Shown in pieces: positions 10,633-17,800 of a stretch of 64,000 bases of DNA (the stretch's first letter is position 1; every line of letters begins with the position of its first letter). Under the pieces are notes generated by a model, which was given only the letters and a program-made list of their open reading frames with translations, was not told the origin of the DNA and did no database searches. A program made the translations under genes and the position numbers. Location: NCBI GenBank assembly GCA_007713455.1, contig VMRT01000010.1, positions 62,001-126,000 on the forward strand, in the 5' to 3' direction. This DNA comes from Pseudomonas sp. (GTDB lineage: Bacteria > Pseudomonadota > Gammaproteobacteria > Pseudomonadales > Pseudomonadaceae).

Positions 10633-11958
10633 ATGCCGACTTCGCTAGCCGCTCGCGGGGCCGCGCTGATCAATGCCCGCCCCGGGGAACTGCGTGCCGC
10701 GCTGGCCGGGTTCAGCCTGTTCCTCTGCCTGTTCTCTGGCTACTTCATGCTGCGGCCGATTCGCGAGTCGATGGGCATTCAGGGCGGCGTCGAGAACCTG
10801 CAGTGGCTGTTTACCGCGACCTTCATCGCCATGCTGGTGGCGGTGCCACTGTTCGCCTGGCTCAACTCGCGGGTCGCGCGCATCCATTACATCGACTGGG
10901 TGTACGGCTTCTTCTGCGTCAACCTGCTCGTGTTCGCGGGGCTGTTCTTCCTGCTCGGAGACAGCGTCTGGCTGGCGCGGGTGTTCTATGTGTGGATCTC
11001 GGTCTACAACCTGTTCGTGGTCTCGGTCGCCTGGAGCCTCATGGCCGATGTGTTCGACGCTCCGCAGGCGCGCCGGCTGTTCGCCTTCATCGCTGCTGGT
11101 GCCAGCGTGGGCGGGCTGGTCGGACCGGCGACGAGCGCGCTGTTGGTCGGCGTGCTCGGTCAGTTCGGGCTGATGCTGCTGGCGGCGCTTTTGCTGGTCG
11201 CGGCGGTCGCGCTCAAGCACTACCTGATGGTCTGGCGCGAGGAACGGGGTGCCGGCCGTCCCGGCGCCGAACATGCCGAAAGTCCACGGCGACCGGTAGC
11301 GGGCAATCCATTCAGTGGCCTGACGCGGGTGCTGGGCTCGGGCTATCTGCTCGGCATCGCGGCGTTCGTGCTGCTGCTGACGACCGCCAGCACCTTTCTC
11401 TACTTCGAACAGGCAAGGCTGGTCGCCGAGCTGTTTCCGGATCGTGCCGAGCAGGTGCGGGTGTTCGGTGCGATCGATTTTGTGGTGCAGGCGGGGGCGC
11501 TGTTATCTCAGCTGTTCATCACCGGTCGGATCGCGCAGCGGCTCGGCGTGCGGATTCTGCTCGCCGCGGTGCCGGCACTGGTTTGCGTGGGCTTCATCGG
11601 CCTGGCCCTGGCGCCGACCTTTGCCGTGCTGGCCGCCGTGATGATCGTGCGTCGCGTCGGCGAATACGCCTTCGTCCGCCCGGGCCGCGAGATGCTCTTC
11701 GCGCCGCTGGATGCCGAGAGCAAGTACAAGGCGAAGAACTTCATCGACACCGTGGTCTACCGCGGCGGCGATGCCCTGAGCGGCTGGGCCAAGAGCCTGC
11801 TCGACGGTCTCGGTCAGGGCGTCTGGCTGATCGCCTTGGTCGGCGCCGTGTGCGCGGCGGTCTGGGGCTTGGTGGGCTGGTTTATCGGCGGACGGGCCGA
11901 CCGCGCTGGCGCCAAGCCGGATGAGCCGCCGCGGTCGGCAACCGGACGAAGCAGCTGA
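10633..11958 (+). CDS. MFS-type transporter, nucleotide-carrier-like
   Basis: This 441-residue integral membrane protein has about 12 hydrophobic helices. The N-terminal pattern (FSLFLCLFSGYFMLRPIRES) and the central FLYFEQ segment resemble a group of bacterial carriers distantly related to the ATP/ADP translocases of obligate intracellular bacteria, usually annotated as MFS transporters or NTP/NDP exchangers. The actual substrate is unknown, and in a free-living bacterium nucleotide exchange is unlikely to be its role. It starts 7 bases after the exported aldo/keto reductase and probably shares its mRNA, so a joint role in handling a small carbonyl compound is possible but unproven. Confidence 0.75.
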   Translation: MPTSLAARGAALINARPGELRAALAGFSLFLCLFSGYFMLRPIRESMGIQGGVENLQWLFTATFIAMLVAVPLFAWLNSRVARIHYIDWVYGFFCVNLLVFAGLFFLLGDSVWLARVFYVWISVYNLFVVSVAWSLMADVFDAPQARRLFAFIAAGASVGGLVGPATSALLVGVLGQFGLMLLAALLLVAAVALKHYLMVWREERGAGRPGAEHAESPRRPVAGNPFSGLTRVLGSGYLLGIAAFVLLLTTASTFLYFEQARLVAELFPDRAEQVRVFGAIDFVVQAGALLSQLFITGRIAQRLGVRILLAAVPALVCVGFIGLALAPTFAVLAAVMIVRRVGEYAFVRPGREMLFAPLDAESKYKAKNFIDTVVYRGGDALSGWAKSLLDGLGQGVWLIALVGAVCAAVWGLVGWFIGGRADRAGAKPDEPPRSATGRSS

Positions 11959-12018
11959 ACCTCGCCGACGCGCACGCCTCGAACCCTAGTAGGTACGTCA
12001 TCTATCAGGAGTAGTCGT

Positions 12019-12441
12019 ATGCAAGTGCAGGTCAATAGCAACCACATCCCTGGCAGCGTCGAGCTGCACGAGTGGGTCGGTACGACCGTTGAGGATCGGC
12101 TCGAGCGTTTCGACGACTTCCTCACCCGAGTGGAAGTCCATGTCAGCGATGAAAACGCGCAGAAGGCCGGCGCCGATGACAAGCGTTGCCAGATCGAGGC
12201 GCGGCCCAAGGGGCATCAGGCGGTGTCGGTGACGCACAAGGCCGAGTCGCTGCAGCTGGCGGTCGATGGCGCGGCGGACAAGATGCAGCACGCGCTGGAG
12301 CATCTGATGGGCAAGCTGGACACCCGCGTACTGTCCAGCGGCGAGCTGAATGATCCGCTGCTCGACGAGCAGCCTCAGGCCGTCAAGGATGCGATGCTCG
12401 AAGAGGAATTCCTGGAAAAGCAGGACGAACTCGACAAGTGA
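12019..12441 (+). CDS. HPF/RaiA-family ribosome-associated protein
   Basis: This 140-residue protein has the ribosome hibernation factor fold pattern: VEVHVSDENAQK, then KRCQIEARPKGHQAVSVTHKAE, then the helix LQLAVDGAADKMQHALEH. Such proteins bind the 30S decoding region and stabilise idle ribosomes. The acidic C-terminal tail (about residues 108-140) is longer than that of E. coli HPF but is not the dimerisation domain of long HPF. It is not in the rpoN cluster where the usual pseudomonad hpf lies, so this is probably a second family member. CAGGAG upstream of the ATG is a good ribosome binding site. Confidence 0.8.
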   Translation: MQVQVNSNHIPGSVELHEWVGTTVEDRLERFDDFLTRVEVHVSDENAQKAGADDKRCQIEARPKGHQAVSVTHKAESLQLAVDGAADKMQHALEHLMGKLDTRVLSSGELNDPLLDEQPQAVKDAMLEEEFLEKQDELDK

Positions 12442-12552
12442 CCCCGTCGCCCCGGCCGCGTGCCGGGGCGTTTCCACCAGCTTCATTCTCTTTCTATCCC
12501 CCTGCTGCCGGGCATGCGCCTTGGCGGCCGGGCCCGTGTATCCGGTAGCCAG

Positions 12553-13113
12553 ATGCAGATCATCCTCGTGCGGCACGGTAGACCCGACCACGGCGCAGCG
12601 CGCTGGAGCACGCCGGTTGGCATGAAAACCTGGGTCGAGCGCTACAACGCTGCCGAGGTCGTCGCCGCCGAGCGCCCGGACAGTCTGGTCGCGCTGGCAG
12701 GCTCGGTTGGCATCGTGGTCTGCAGCTCCCTGCAGCGCTGCATCGAATCGCGCTCGCATCTGGAATGCGACTGCTGTGAGCTGCCTGATCCGCTGTTCGT
12801 CGAGCCGCACCTGCCGTATCCCGAGTGGGGCCTGCCGCTGTTGCCGTCGCGCTTCTGGCGCCTGGCGTTTCGCACCGCCTGGTTTCTCGGCTTCGCCAGC
12901 CATACCGAGCACATCCGCGAATCCACCAGGCGTGCCAGCGCAGCGGCCGATCGGTTGATCGAGCTGGCCGAGGCCAATGAAAGCGTGTTGCTGATGGGGC
13001 ACAAGATCATGAATGCGCTGATCGCCCGACAACTTCGTCAGCGCGGCTGGCGTGGCCCCGCACTGCCGCTGCTCACCGGCTACTGGCAGCCGAGTCGCTA
13101 CAGCAAGGGCTGA
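12553..13113 (+). CDS. Histidine phosphatase family protein
   Basis: This 186-residue protein of the phosphoglycerate-mutase-like superfamily starts directly with LVRHGRPDH, which carries the catalytic histidine that becomes phosphorylated. CSSLQRCIES in the first third supplies the second phosphate-binding arginine, and MGHK near the C-terminus the second catalytic histidine. The substrate is not predictable. I chose the ATG at 12553 because family members begin at this motif; the frame is open to 12460 with a non-conserved extension, and no start has a strong ribosome binding site. It follows the HPF-like gene on the same strand after about 110 bases. Confidence 0.8.
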   Translation: MQIILVRHGRPDHGAARWSTPVGMKTWVERYNAAEVVAAERPDSLVALAGSVGIVVCSSLQRCIESRSHLECDCCELPDPLFVEPHLPYPEWGLPLLPSRFWRLAFRTAWFLGFASHTEHIRESTRRASAAADRLIELAEANESVLLMGHKIMNALIARQLRQRGWRGPALPLLTGYWQPSRYSKG

Positions 13114-13241
13114 AAGCCAAGCTAGAGCACTCCGTCCAGCTACGTTCCGCCTCCCTTCGGTCATTCAGCAACCGCTTTGGCTTGCCAGATGAAACGTTTC
13201 AGCTACCTTGAGCAGGAGTCATAACAACAAAGGGACCCCCC

Positions 13242-14453
13242 ATGACCCGTTTGCAGCTTCTCCTCGGCCTGGGCATCTGCCTGGCCACTCCTGCCATGGC
13301 CTGGGAACAGGTGCTGATCGACCACGACAAGCCGGCGAAGAACTGGCGCATCACCAGCGAAGAGCTGGGCATCGACGCGCCGACGCCATTCTCGGTCAGC
13401 ATGCGTACCTTGCATGGCGGCCGGCAGGAAGGCGTCAGCCTGATCGAGATCGACAACGGCAGCATGCGCATGACCGTTGTGCCCACGCGCGGCATGAATG
13501 TGCTGGAAGCGGTGGCCGGCGAGGTACGCCTGGGCTGGGATTCGCCGGTGGATGAAGTGGTCAACCCGGCCTTTATCGAGCTCAACGGGCGCGGCGGGCT
13601 GGGCTGGCTCGAGGGCTTCAACGAGCTGGTCACCCGTTGCGGCTTCGAGTGGGTCGGCCACCCCGGCGAAGACAACGGCGAACTGCTCACGCTGCATGGC
13701 CGTGCGGCGAACATTCCGGCCTCGCGCGTGGTGCTGCAGATCGATGAAAAGCCGCCCTATGCCATTCGCTTGCGAGGCGAGCTGCAGGAGAAGGCCTTCA
13801 AGAAACTCGACTTCGCGATTCTCACCGAGCTCAGCACCGAGCCGGGTCGTGCCGGTTTCTCGCTGCACGACACGCTGACCAATCAGGGTGACTATGCAAA
13901 GGAATACCAGGTGCTGTACCACACCAATTTCGGCACGCCGCTGCTGGAGGAGGGCGCGCGCTTCGTGGCGCCGGTCAAGCAGGTCTCACCGTTCAACCCC
14001 CGCGCGGCGAAGGAGCTGAGCGACTGGCAGCGCTATCGCGGCCCGACCAGGGACTACGACGAGACGGTGTTCAACGTGGTGCCCTATGCGGACGAACAGG
14101 GCCAGACCCTGACCATGCTGCACAACCGCGCCGGCAATCTCGGCGTCAGTGTCGGCTTCAATACCGCCGAGCTACCAGTGTTCTCGCTGTGGAAGAACAC
14201 CGATACCGAGAAGCAGGGCTACGTGACCGGCCTCGAACCGGGTACCAGCTTTTCCTACAACCGCCGCTATCAACGGCCGTTGGGATTGGTGCCGAAGATC
14301 GAGCCGGGTGAGCAGAAGCATTTTCGCGTGAGTTACGAGCTGCTGGTCAATAGCGCCGCAGTCGACGCCGTGCGCAAACGGATCGAAGCGGTACAGGCCG
14401 GTCGCGACACTGAAATTCGTGACGAGCCGTTGGTTGACCTGTCCAAGGACTAA
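13242..14453 (+). CDS. Secreted aldose-1-epimerase-like (DUF4432) protein
   Basis: This 403-residue protein has a clear Sec signal peptide (MTRLQLLLGLGICLATPAMA), so it should be periplasmic. The mature part matches the galactose-mutarotase-like beta-sandwich family annotated as DUF4432 or aldose 1-epimerase family: VVPTRGMNVLEA, then GLGWLEGFNELVTRCG, and a late YVTGLEPGTS segment that typically holds an active-site glutamate. It may act on sugars or sugar conjugates in the periplasm; no substrate can be named. It is monocistronic and is followed by a 150-base stretch without features before the first small RNA promoter. Confidence 0.75.
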   Translation: MTRLQLLLGLGICLATPAMAWEQVLIDHDKPAKNWRITSEELGIDAPTPFSVSMRTLHGGRQEGVSLIEIDNGSMRMTVVPTRGMNVLEAVAGEVRLGWDSPVDEVVNPAFIELNGRGGLGWLEGFNELVTRCGFEWVGHPGEDNGELLTLHGRAANIPASRVVLQIDEKPPYAIRLRGELQEKAFKKLDFAILTELSTEPGRAGFSLHDTLTNQGDYAKEYQVLYHTNFGTPLLEEGARFVAPVKQVSPFNPRAAKELSDWQRYRGPTRDYDETVFNVVPYADEQGQTLTMLHNRAGNLGVSVGFNTAELPVFSLWKNTDTEKQGYVTGLEPGTSFSYNRRYQRPLGLVPKIEPGEQKHFRVSYELLVNSAAVDAVRKRIEAVQAGRDTEIRDEPLVDLSKD

Positions 14454-14603
14454 TACGTCTGCTGGACAGGTTTCGCGCGTTTTGGATCTCGTCGCAGCGA
14501 TGCACCGTCGATACGGTGCCTCGCTTGCTCAGGATGGCTCTACGTCGGGCCTTTCAGGGCGACTGCGAGGCGTTCCTTGGGTCTGAAAGTTCCTTGGCTC
14601 CTG
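14454..14603. other. Intergenic stretch without recognised features
   Basis: About 150 bases between the epimerase-like gene and the first GacA-box-like element. I see no ORF with coding character, no tRNA cloverleaf and no strong terminator. Confidence 0.5.
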
Positions 14604-14675
14604 CAGCTATAGCAAAAGGCTTACAAGAGGCTGCGGCGTTCGACCCTTTTACCTACCAAGGCGTGTAATTAATCT
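14604..14675 (+). promoter_or_regulatory. Promoter of small RNA copy A with GacA-box-like element
   Basis: TATAGC-N6-CTTACA lies at 14608-14625. The right half matches the published GacA box (TGTAAG-N6-CTTACA) exactly and the left half matches partly. Its centre is about 65 bases before the estimated RNA start, the spacing known for rsmX/Y/Z genes. TAATCT at 14670-14675 is the -10 candidate, and no -35 is visible, which fits an activator-dependent promoter. The same box and the TTAATCTA core recur at copy B, while the roughly 35 bases between them are not conserved. Confidence 0.65.
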
Positions 14676-14681
14676 ACACCC

Positions 14682-14788
14682 ACTCTGAAGCGCAGGACGC
14701 GCTCAGGATCAGGAAGATCGACCATCGCCAGGACGGCAATCGAAGGGAATTCGGAAAGGTCAGAAAAAACCCGCTTCGGCGGGTTTTT
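14682..14788 (+). ncRNA. RsmX/Y/Z-like GGA-rich small RNA, copy A
   Basis: An RNA of about 107 nt is predicted from the -10 element to a strong terminator; its 5' end is estimated. It has six GGA motifs (14695, 14706, 14712, 14731, 14746 and 14753). The first sits in the loop of a perfect 5-bp hairpin: AGCGC (14689-14693), loop AGGAC, GCGCT (14699-14703). GGA in a hairpin loop is the preferred RsmA/CsrA target, so this RNA probably titrates RsmA under GacA control. There is no plausible ORF inside. It is a near-duplicate of copy B, 991 bases downstream, with a cold-shock gene on the opposite strand between them. Which named family (rsmX, rsmY or rsmZ) it belongs to is not decided. Confidence 0.7.
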
Positions 14789-14789
14789 G
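14768..14789 (+). terminator. Terminator of small RNA copy A
   Basis: CCCGC-TTCG-GCGGG stem-loop (14770-14783) with an A-run before and TTTTT after; the UUCG tetraloop makes it very stable. Confidence 0.9.
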
Positions 14790-14911
14790 CTTTTCTGACG
14801 TATTCATATGCCGCTGGCGCTGAACGTCGACCGCGCCTATCTGAGACATTCAGAATTCGCACCATTATTTCCCGATCATGGGAAAAGCCATTGCGTCAGA
14901 TATTACGGACG

Positions 14912-14943
14912 AAAAAAAGCCCCGCCGAAGCGGGGCTTTTTTG
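14912..14943 (-). terminator. Terminator of the cold-shock gene (probably bidirectional)
   Basis: A GCCCCGC/GCGGGGC stem with a CGAA loop is flanked by A7 on the plus-strand left side (a U-run for minus-strand RNA) and T6 on the right. It lies 12 bases beyond the stop of the minus-strand cold-shock gene. Confidence 0.88.
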
Positions 14944-14954
14944 TATCAGGCGTC

Positions 14955-15167
14955 TTAGGAGACTTGAACCTGATCAGCCTGCATCCCTTTCTGGCCTTTG
15001 GTAGCCATGAAAGAGACCGCTTGGCCTTCGCTCAGGCTTTTGAAGCCTGTGCTTTCGATTGAACGATAATGAACGAACAGATCTTCGCTGCCATCGGTCG
15101 GCGTAATAAAGCCGAAACCTTTTTCATCGTTGAACCATTTGACTGTGCCATTTTGACGAGTAGACAT
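14955..15167 (-). CDS. Cold-shock domain protein
   Basis: This 70-residue protein is a single cold-shock OB fold with the nucleic-acid-binding motifs KGFGFITP (RNP1) and DLFVHY (RNP2). It should act as an RNA chaperone or nucleic-acid-binding protein in the cytosol. The ATG at 15167 is preceded by GGGAG on the coding strand; the open frame extends further upstream but only the 70-residue form fits the family. A long AT-rich leader lies upstream, as is common for cold-inducible csp genes. It lies between two near-identical small RNA genes on the opposite strand. Confidence 0.95.
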   Translation of the reverse strand: MSTRQNGTVKWFNDEKGFGFITPTDGSEDLFVHYRSIESTGFKSLSEGQAVSFMATKGQKGMQADQVQVS

Positions 15168-15595
15168 GAGTATCTCCCAAGGTGTTTTAAGGCTGCAGCA
15201 CTGAAGCATTCGGTGCCGAGACTGAGAAGCGAGAAGCAAAACGAACCGAGGAGATGAAACGGAGAAACATCATGCCGGGTGTCGAAGTGTTAATTGCGAA
15301 GCAGTGGGGCGAATATACGTAGATTTAAATATATGTACAGCTTTTATTTGCGATTTAAATAAATTGGCTCCTTTAAGTAAGCCCGCGAACTCAAATATTT
15401 AGGGCTTAACTAGTTGTTAATCATCAATATTGTATGGGCTATGGAGGCAAGAGAAATAATTCAACAAATGTTCCACGCTAATAATTCGTAGCGGGAGCAT
15501 CGCTTGCCGACAAAGCAGCGGGGTGCGTGGCCGCGCAAAGGCGCCTTCTGTCCCGCCAGGCTGGTAAGCACGACAGTGAAACGACACGTTCGTTT
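15168..15595 (-). promoter_or_regulatory. Long leader and AT-rich promoter region of the cold-shock gene
   Basis: This stretch of about 430 bases has no gene. From about 15290 to 15480 it is much richer in A and T than the rest of the window, with runs such as ATTTAAATATATG and GATTTAAATAAAT. It probably holds the promoter and a long 5' leader of the minus-strand cold-shock gene. The rest, up to the copy B box, shows nothing recognisable. The base composition could also reflect an acquired segment or a nucleoid-protein binding region. Confidence 0.45.
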
Positions 15596-15596
15596 T

Positions 15597-15666
15597 AGCT
15601 ATAGCGAAAGGCTTACAAGAATCCCGGTTTTTGGCTCTTCAGTGCCTGCGGCCTGATGATTAATCT
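15597..15666 (+). promoter_or_regulatory. Promoter of small RNA copy B with GacA-box-like element
   Basis: TATAGC-N6-CTTACA is at 15600-15617, inside a block of about 20 bases shared with copy A. TAATCT at 15661-15666 is the -10 candidate, and the box centre is about 64 bases before the estimated start. The sequence between box and -10 differs from copy A. Confidence 0.65.
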
Positions 15667-15672
15667 AGGCCC

Positions 15673-15779
15673 ACTCTGAAGCGCAGGACGTGCTCAGGAT
15701 CAGGATGATTGACCACCGCCAGGAAGGCAGCCGGAAGGATTCGGATAGGTCAGAAAGAACCCGCTTCGGCGGGTTTTTT
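15673..15779 (+). ncRNA. RsmX/Y/Z-like GGA-rich small RNA, copy B
   Basis: An RNA of about 107 nt with seven GGA motifs, closely matching copy A with roughly a dozen differences and one or two single-base indels. The first hairpin is kept: AGCGC (15680-15684), loop AGGAC, GTGCT (15690-15694). The one difference from copy A in the stem changes a C-G pair to a G-U pair, so the fold survives. The gene ends 72 bases from the stop of the convergent hybrid kinase gene. As for copy A, the likely role is to sequester RsmA/CsrA; the 5' end is estimated. Confidence 0.7.
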
Positions 15780-15780
15780 G
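15757..15780. terminator. Terminator of small RNA copy B, possibly also of the stressosome operon
   Basis: CCCGC-TTCG-GCGGG stem-loop followed by TTTTTT on the plus strand. On the minus strand the same stem is followed by a T-rich stretch, so it may also end transcripts of the convergent kinase operon. Confidence 0.85.
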
Positions 15781-15850
15781 TTGCCCGCGCCATGCGCATC
15801 AAGCGCAGATCGGTGATTTTTAAGCGGCGGTGGATGGCCGGTCGGCAACG

Positions 15851-17800
15851 TCAGGCTTCGTCGAGCAGGCCGCGGATCTTGATCAGCAGGTCTGCACCTT
15901 CGAACGGCTTGAGCACCAGCTCCATGCGCTCATCGACAAAGCCCTCGCGACTGGATGCGCTCTCCGCATAGCCGGTCATCAGCACCACCGGCAATGTCGG
16001 GCGCTCGCGGCGTGCCCATTCGGCCAGCTGGCGACCGGAAAGACGGGGTAGCCCGACATCGCTCAGCAGCAGGTCAATCGACGGGTCGGCCTCGAGCAGA
16101 GACTGGGCGGTTTCCACGTCTCCCGCCTGGCTGCAGCGGTAGCCGGCTTCGATCAGCGTCTCGGCGATCAGCATGCGCACGCTGGGCATGTCTTCCACCA
16201 CCAGCACGTGCTCGTGGCCGACCAGCCGCATCGAACTATCCGGCGCTGCGGCGGGTGTCGCTGCCTGTTCGCCGTTGGCGGCGGGCAGCAGGAGGGTGAC
16301 TTCGGTTCCGGCGCCGAGCGTGCTGCGAATGCTCGCGTCGCCACCCGACTGCAGGGCAAACCCGTAGATGCTCGACAGGCCAAGCCCTGTGCCGCGGCCC
16401 TGCGGCTTGGTGGTGAAGAAGGGGTCGAAGACCTTGTCCAGCACTCCGGGCTCGATACCCGTTCCGTCATCGCTCACGCACAGACCGATGTAGCGCCCTG
16501 GCGCGAGTTCCGCCTTCTGGCTGCCATCCGAGGGAAAGGTACTGATGCGGATATGCCCGCCTTCGGGCAGCGCATCGCGGGCGTTGATCACCAGATTGAG
16601 CAGGGCGCTCTCGAACTGGCTGACGTCCACGCGCGCCACTGCGGGCTCGGCGGTGAAGTCGAAGGTCAGTGTGATGCGTTCGCCGATGGTGCGCCGCAGC
16701 AGGTCTTGCAGCGAGCGGATGCGTTCGTTGATATCCAGCGCCCGCGCATCCAGCGGCTGTTTGCGAGCGAATGCCAGCAGGCGATTGGTCAGCGACGCTG
16801 CACTGCGCGCCGAGCTGAGCGAGGCATCGGCAAAGCGCAGCACGCTGTCGGCGCGGCCTTCGATGATGCGCTGCTTCATCAGCTCGATGCCGGTGATGAT
16901 GCCGGTGAGCAGGTTGTTGAAGTCGTGGGCGATACCGCCAGTGAGTTTGCCCAGGGCGTCCATCTTCTGCGCCTGCAGCAGCTGCTCTTCGGTGCGCGCT
17001 CGCTCGGCGACCTCGTGGGCGAGCTGGCTGGTGGTAGTCGCGATTTCCTGGCGCTGTGCGCGTTCACGCAGACGCTGTTCGGTTACGTCCTCAACGAACA
17101 CCAAGCCCAGGCCCTGTGCGCGGTACGGGGAAATTTGCCACTCGGTCTCGCGGGTCTCGCCGTTGACCTGCATTTGCAGCGGCGTATGCCAGCGCTCGCC
17201 GGCCTGAAGATGTGCGCTCAGCTCGGCGAGAATCGTCTCCTGCCCGGCGGCAACGCTTTGCGATAGGGGCGAAGCCGGGCTGGCACCGCCAATCAGCAGT
17301 TCGAACGCATGATTGCACTCGTGCAGCTGCAACTCAGCGTCGAGCACCGCGATGGGCGCGGCGACATGGAAGAAGATTTCCCGGAAGCGCGCCTCGCTGT
17401 CACGCAGTGCGCGCTCGGTATCGCGCACCCGCAGCAGGGTGCGCAGCGTCGCCAGCAGCACGTCGGGATCGACCGGGTGGATCAGGTAGGCATCGCCGCC
17501 GGCATCGAGGCCGGTGATGATGTCGTTGGTCTCGATGGAGGCGGCAGACACGTGAATCAGCGGCAGCAGGGCGGTGTTCGCATCGGCGCGCAGCTGGCGG
17601 GCGATGTCGAAGCCGCTCATGTCCGGCAGGTTGACGTCGAGGATCAGCGCATCCGGCGCGGCGTTGGCCACCAGTTCCAGGCCTTCGCTGCCAGTGCCGG
17701 CTTCCAGCACCTGATAGCCATGGCGTTCCAATACCCGACGCATCGCATAGCGCGTCGGCGCGTTGTCGTCGACGATCAACAGACGGCTGTCACGCTCCAT
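15851..17800 (-). CDS. Hybrid sensor histidine kinase (REC-PAS-HisKA-HATPase-REC), end of stressosome operon
   Basis: This 649-residue soluble protein has a receiver domain at about residues 5-120 (Asp in ILDVNLPDMSG), a PAS-like domain (about 140-240), a short coiled coil, a HisKA motif GIAHDFNN with His292, an HATPase region (DDGTGIEPG and GTGLGLSSIYGF), and a C-terminal receiver (Asp in LLSDVGLP). It should exchange phosphate internally and pass it to an unknown Hpt or regulator; no DNA-binding output is encoded nearby. The ATG at 17800 has GGAG upstream and overlaps the previous kinase gene by 11 bases, so the genes are translationally coupled. No membrane segment is present, so the input probably comes from the stressosome or another receiver partner. 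Confidence 0.88.
   Translation of the reverse strand: MERDSRLLIVDDNAPTRYAMRRVLERHGYQVLEAGTGSEGLELVANAAPDALILDVNLPDMSGFDIARQLRADANTALLPLIHVSAASIETNDIITGLDAGGDAYLIHPVDPDVLLATLRTLLRVRDTERALRDSEARFREIFFHVAAPIAVLDAELQLHECNHAFELLIGGASPASPLSQSVAAGQETILAELSAHLQAGERWHTPLQMQVNGETRETEWQISPYRAQGLGLVFVEDVTEQRLRERAQRQEIATTTSQLAHEVAERARTEEQLLQAQKMDALGKLTGGIAHDFNNLLTGIITGIELMKQRIIEGRADSVLRFADASLSSARSAASLTNRLLAFARKQPLDARALDINERIRSLQDLLRRTIGERITLTFDFTAEPAVARVDVSQFESALLNLVINARDALPEGGHIRISTFPSDGSQKAELAPGRYIGLCVSDDGTGIEPGVLDKVFDPFFTTKPQGRGTGLGLSSIYGFALQSGGDASIRSTLGAGTEVTLLLPAANGEQAATPAAAPDSSMRLVGHEHVLVVEDMPSVRMLIAETLIEAGYRCSQAGDVETAQSLLEADPSIDLLLSDVGLPRLSGRQLAEWARRERPTLPVVLMTGYAESASSREGFVDERMELVLKPFEGADLLIKIRGLLDEA

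Noticed and set aside
14604..15780. PrrF-type iron-responsive tandem small RNAs
   Set aside because: The tandem layout is similar, but there is no Fur-box-like promoter sequence, and the GGA motifs and the GacA-like box point to the Rsm family.
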